Source of the DNA: an uncultured Dehalococcoidia bacterium
GTDB lineage: Bacteria; Chloroflexota; Dehalococcoidia; Tepidiformales; Tepidiformaceae
Reading direction: 5' to 3'
DNA length: 6,477 bases
NCBI GenBank assembly: GCA_937954195.1
Contig: CALFYR010000541.1
Span: forward strand, 1-6,477
How positions within the stretch are numbered: position 1 is the first letter of the stretch; each line of letters starts with the position of its first letter. The notes under the pieces were generated by a model. It was not told the origin of the DNA. It searched no databases and saw only the letters and a program-made list of their open reading frames with translations. The translations under genes were made by a program, and so were the position numbers. This document shows positions 4,714 to 6,477 of the stretch, piece by piece.

Positions 4714-6446
4714 CCGCGAACCCCAACACGCTCGCGTGTGATGCATTCGTCGCGGCGCTGGCCGCCTCCGGCCTGGAACACGTGTGTATTACCCCTGGCT
4801 CACGATCGACGCCGCTAACGGTCGCCTTCGCGAAGAACCCCGCCATCAAGAGCTGGTTGCACCTCGACGAGCGGTCCTCGGCCTTCTTCGCGCTTGGGCT
4901 GGCCCGCCAGACGGGCACCCCCGTTGCGCTGGTGTGCACCTCCGGAACGGCGGCTTCGAACTACCACCCGGCAGTGGTCGAAGCGAACCACTCGCGCATC
5001 CCGCTCATCGTCTGCACCGCCGACCGGCCTCAGCGGCTTCGTGATGTGGGCGCTGACCAGACGATGGACCAGGTGCGGATGTTCGGCGCGAACGCGCGCT
5101 GGGCGATGGACCTTGCATTGCCCGGTGCGTCCGGGCCGGCCGCCCGCTACTTCGAAGGCGTGGCCACCCGGGCCATGCGAGCCGCGGCGCACCCACTGCC
5201 CGGCCCCGTCCACCTCAACATGCCGTTCGAGGAACCACTCCTCGGACCACCGGACGAGCAGCGGAAGGTACCGCAGACCGCGCGCGGCTACTTCAACCGG
5301 CCCGCGACACCACCGGACTCGGCGAGCATGGGACCTGCCCTCGCAGTTCTGCGGGAAGCCCGGCGGCCAATTCTCGTTGCGGGCCCAGAGACCGGCGGAC
5401 TCCCGGCCACGTCCATCGCTGTGCTGGCGAAACAGATCGGCGCGCCCATTCTCGCCGACCCACTCAGCGGGCTTCGCATGGGCGATCACGACCTCTCCCA
5501 GGTGCTGGATTCGTACGATGCGATGTTCCGGGACGCGAGATGGAAGACGCTGACCCCCGATGCCATCGTCCGTTTCGGTGGCGTTCCCACGTCGAAGGCA
5601 CTGAACCAGGCGCTCGCCGCGCTCGAGGGCACGCCACATATCCTTTGCGACCAGCCCGGTTCGTGGAGGGATCCGGAGCAGGTTGCAACGCACGTGGTCC
5701 AGGGGGATTCGTCACTCATCGCGATTGGGATGGCCAACCGGCTGAGCGAGTCTAGCGGAACCGGCTGGCTCGCCGAGTGGGTTGGCCGCAACGCTGCCGC
5801 GCGACGGGCGATGCAGTCCGCGGCGGCAGAGTTCGCGGAGCCGTTCGAGGGCCGTGTCTTCACTGAACTGCAGGCACTCGCCGAACCGTGGAGCACCATC
5901 GTCGTCGGCAACAGCATGCCCGTCCGGGACGCGGACTCGTTCCTGGTGAGCGATCCCAAACCCGTCTCCATCGTCGGCAACCGCGGGGTCAACGGCATCG
6001 ATGGCGTGAACTCCACCGCTCTCGGCGCCGCTGCCGGCAGCCACCGCCGCGTCACGCTCGTCATCGGCGACATTTCGTTCTACCACGACCTCAACGGACT
6101 CTGGGCCGCCCGCAAGCACGGCCTCGCCCTGACGGTCGTTCTCGTCAACAACAATGGGGGCGGCATCTTCCACTACCTGCCTCAGGCCTCGCACGACGAC
6201 ATCTTCGAAGAATGGTTCGGCACGCCACCGGACCTCGATTTCGCGCCCACCGTCCAGATGTACGGAGGGGAGTTCACGCGGGTTGGTGATTGGGCCGACT
6301 TCGCCGCACAGGTCGGAAACCCTGGTCGCGGCCTGAAGGTCGTGGAGGTCAGGACGGACCGGCTCCAGAACACCGCAATGCACCGTGAAGCGTGGGCGGC
6401 CGCCGCCGAGGCCGCGTGGGGCGCGAACGTGGCGGTCAACGCATGA
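4710..6446 (+). CDS. menD: 2-succinyl-5-enolpyruvyl-6-hydroxy-3-cyclohexene-1-carboxylate (SEPHCHC) synthase
   Basis: This thiamine-diphosphate enzyme decarboxylates 2-oxoglutarate and adds the succinyl unit to isochorismate, the product of MenF. The 578-residue length is close to E. coli MenD (556). The N-terminal pyrimidine-binding domain shows TPGSRSTPL (28-36) and Glu54 in HLDERSSAFF, the glutamate that activates the cofactor. The C-terminal domain shows GNSMPVRD, NRGVNGIDGVNSTALG (424-439) and the ThDP/Mg2+ motif beginning GDISFYHD (453-460) and ending NNNGGGIF (480-487). The usual NRGAxGIDG has Val427 in place of Ala, a mild variation. The start ATG 4710 overlaps the menF stop; upstream there is only a weak GGAA, so reinitiation after menF is likely. 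The last bases overlap the next start in the same ATGA manner. The frame is intact. Confidence 0.96.
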   Translation: MTANPNTLACDAFVAALAASGLEHVCITPGSRSTPLTVAFAKNPAIKSWLHLDERSSAFFALGLARQTGTPVALVCTSGTAASNYHPAVVEANHSRIPLIVCTADRPQRLRDVGADQTMDQVRMFGANARWAMDLALPGASGPAARYFEGVATRAMRAAAHPLPGPVHLNMPFEEPLLGPPDEQRKVPQTARGYFNRPATPPDSASMGPALAVLREARRPILVAGPETGGLPATSIAVLAKQIGAPILADPLSGLRMGDHDLSQVLDSYDAMFRDARWKTLTPDAIVRFGGVPTSKALNQALAALEGTPHILCDQPGSWRDPEQVATHVVQGDSSLIAIGMANRLSESSGTGWLAEWVGRNAAARRAMQSAAAEFAEPFEGRVFTELQALAEPWSTIVVGNSMPVRDADSFLVSDPKPVSIVGNRGVNGIDGVNSTALGAAAGSHRRVTLVIGDISFYHDLNGLWAARKHGLALTVVLVNNNGGGIFHYLPQASHDDIFEEWFGTPPDLDFAPTVQMYGGEFTRVGDWADFAAQVGNPGRGLKVVEVRTDRLQNTAMHREAWAAAAEAAWGANVAVNA

Positions 6447-6477
6447 CGCGGTTCCAGGTCGCTCCCGGGTTCTCGCT
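6443..6477 (+). CDS. Start of the next menaquinone operon gene, possibly menH (partial)
   Basis: ATG 6443 overlaps the menD stop as ATGA, repeating the menF-menD arrangement. Eleven full codons are present, reading MTRFQVAPGFS, before the window ends. The stretch is too short for a family call. After menD, many genomes place menH, an alpha/beta hydrolase that makes SHCHC from the MenD product, and the peptide would fit the short first strand of such a hydrolase. menB, menC or menE are also possible. The gene is well supported by its overlap; its function is inferred from context only. Confidence 0.6.
   Translation, partial: MTRFQVAPGFS

Noticed and set aside
4815..5693. Long minus-strand open frame (292 codons) opposite menD.
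   Set aside because: Antisense shadow of menD; composition is Arg-rich with no recognisable domain.
1..6477. Possible new defence, mobile or CRISPR-like system.
   Set aside because: No spaced direct-repeat array, integrase, transposase, nuclease, toxin-antitoxin pair or tRNA was seen. Apart from the small-gene unit, the cut ATPase gene at the left edge and the few codons of the last gene at the right edge, the window is conserved cofactor metabolism.

Overview
This is a GC-rich bacterial chromosome segment with compact, mostly co-directional genes, GTG as well as ATG starts, and 4-base ATGA overlaps between genes. It holds the classical (isochorismate) menaquinone pathway and a nicotinamide salvage pair. 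No rRNA, tRNA, transposase or CRISPR array was seen. Taxonomy cannot be fixed by eye. Menaquinone synthesis, high GC and an apparently leaderless start would suit Chloroflexota, Actinomycetota or Deinococcota. A Chloroflexota (Tepidiforma-like) source is only a guess.

Layout. At the left edge (1-139, minus strand) is the N-terminus of a probable AAA-type ATPase or regulator, cut off just before its Walker A region; a plausible promoter lies at 162-191. Divergent from it are two small genes: a 59-residue hypothetical protein (364-543) and a 156-residue membrane-anchored protein (582-1052) carrying a conspicuous 37-residue tandem repeat. Two hairpins (1066-1105 and 1113-1143) close this small unit.

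Next come a nicotinamidase (pncA, 1202-1786), probably started from a leaderless promoter, and a nicotinate phosphoribosyltransferase (pncB, 1807-3156) 20 bases downstream. Together they turn nicotinamide into nicotinate mononucleotide for NAD synthesis. A gap of about 190 bases with several inverted repeats follows. Then comes a translationally coupled menaquinone operon: isochorismate synthase (menF, 3349-4713), SEPHCHC synthase (menD, 4710-6446) and the first codons of a third gene (6443 onward), plausibly menH.

The main metabolic genes look intact, with all the catalytic residues I checked. They make or recycle two redox carriers, NAD and menaquinone, so the stretch reads as a redox-cofactor cluster. 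The least explained part is 364-1052, where the repeat protein matches no family I recognise. I found no convincing evidence for a new defence, mobile or RNA-guided system.
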